The notes under the pieces: generated by a model | What the model saw: the letters and a program-made list of their open reading frames with translations, nothing else | Told to the model about the DNA's origin: nothing | Database searches by the model: none | Made by a program: the position numbers and the translations under genes | DNA from: Chloroflexota bacterium | GTDB taxonomy: Bacteria > Chloroflexota > Dehalococcoidia > GIF9 > UBA5629 | Length of the DNA stretch: 5,774 nt | Assembly (NCBI GenBank): GCA_026389695.1 | Contig: JAPLHI010000053.1 | Location: forward strand, 1 to 5,774 | Direction of reading: 5' to 3' | Shown here: positions 5,258 to 5,774 of the stretch, piece after piece | Layout: each line of letters starts with the position of its first letter | Numbering within the stretch: the stretch's first letter is position 1

Positions 5258-5774
5258 ATGATGATCATGAAAGTCGATTCCACAGAAGAGCAGGTGAGCC
5301 GTGTTATCAAGGAAATAGCTAAATACGGCCTGAGAGCCGATGTCTCACGCGGCGAATTCAGAACGGTAATAGGGATAGTCGGTGACGAAAGGAAGGTACC
5401 TTTCGATCATTTCGCCGTTATGCCCGGCGTTAAAGAAATCCTGAAAATCGATACGCCTTACAAGCTCATCAGCAGGGAATACGGCAGGGCCGCCGAAGGG
5501 GCGGGCAGCTTCCGCAAGGACATCCGGATAGGAGATAGAACCGTAGGCAACGGTGAACCTCTATATATTGCCGGGCCCTGTGCAGTGGAGAACAAAAAAC
5601 AGTTGTTCCGTATTGCCGAAGAAGTAAAGAAAGCCGGCGCTCACGTTCTCAGAGGAGGCATCTTCAAGCCCCGCAGCTCGGTCCACTCCTTCCAGGGACT
5701 CGGCGGTAGTAATAAGAAAAGCGCGGAGACTGCTTTGCGGTGGCTCAGCGACGCCGGCAGGGAATTCGGGATGC
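5258..5774 (+). CDS. aroF: 3-deoxy-7-phosphoheptulonate (DAHP) synthase, type I-beta, 5' part
   Basis: The gene is open to the window edge, giving 172 codons; the family is usually about 340 residues, so roughly half is missing. The enzyme condenses phosphoenolpyruvate and erythrose 4-phosphate to DAHP, the committed first step of the shikimate pathway, in the cytoplasm. Residues 1 to about 70 match the ferredoxin-like regulatory domain of Thermotoga-type enzymes (STEEQVSRVIKEIAKYGL, RTVIGIVGDERKV, PYKLISREY), which in that family mediates Tyr/Phe feedback inhibition. The catalytic barrel begins near 100 with IAGPCAVE, where C108 corresponds to the family metal-binding cysteine. LRGGIFKPRSS follows, with R132 and K137 as active-site residues, then HSFQGLGG. 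The usual KPRTSPYSFQG reads KPRSSVHSFQG here, a mild deviation. Expression is probably controlled by the aromatic-codon attenuator just upstream. Later metal ligands cannot be checked within the window. Confidence 0.95.
   Translation, partial: MMIMKVDSTEEQVSRVIKEIAKYGLRADVSRGEFRTVIGIVGDERKVPFDHFAVMPGVKEILKIDTPYKLISREYGRAAEGAGSFRKDIRIGDRTVGNGEPLYIAGPCAVENKKQLFRIAEEVKKAGAHVLRGGIFKPRSSVHSFQGLGGSNKKSAETALRWLSDAGREFGM

Overview
The window carries two complete genes and the start of a third, all on the + strand and each with its own signals. The genes are a cobalamin-binding-type radical SAM protein (201-1715), a soluble six-PAS diguanylate cyclase (2095-4923), and the 5' part of a type I-beta DAHP synthase gene (aroF, 5258 to the window edge). 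Base composition is balanced, the promoters are sigma-70-like, and the ribosome binding sites are purine-rich. A radical SAM protein with a DUF4070-like C-terminus beside a Thermotoga/Bacillus-style DAHP synthase suggests a free-living, probably anaerobic bacterium. Dehalococcoidia-type Chloroflexota or a deltaproteobacterial/Firmicutes-like lineage would fit, but the sequence does not settle the taxonomy.

Layout. Bases 1-200 hold a plausible promoter, a small inverted repeat and the ribosome binding site of the radical SAM gene, which starts at TTG. Bases 1716-2094 hold no convincing intact gene. They contain an extended -10 element, several weak hairpins and, on the - strand, a short stretch resembling the start of a PIN-domain protein, perhaps a decayed remnant. 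The PAS-GGDEF protein consists of repeated PAS modules joined by near-identical helical linkers with a period of 127 residues. Its fourth and fifth modules share a 50-bp identical DNA segment, which indicates recent internal duplication or gene conversion.

The most interesting part is 5009-5257. A strong promoter (TTGACG, 17-bp spacer, TATATT) starts a leader of about 214 nt before aroF. The leader encodes a previously unmarked 34-residue peptide with nine consecutive aromatic codons (Tyr-Tyr-Tyr-Phe-Trp-Tyr-Tyr-Phe-Phe). It is followed by a textbook intrinsic terminator just upstream of the aroF ribosome binding site. The end of the leader ORF contains a G-rich segment that can pair over 10 bp with the terminator's 5' arm and loop, forming an antiterminator. 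Together these form a complete transcription-attenuation system in which a ribosome starved for Tyr, Phe or Trp would allow expression of the first enzyme of the shikimate pathway. The three genes do not appear to form one operon or pathway.
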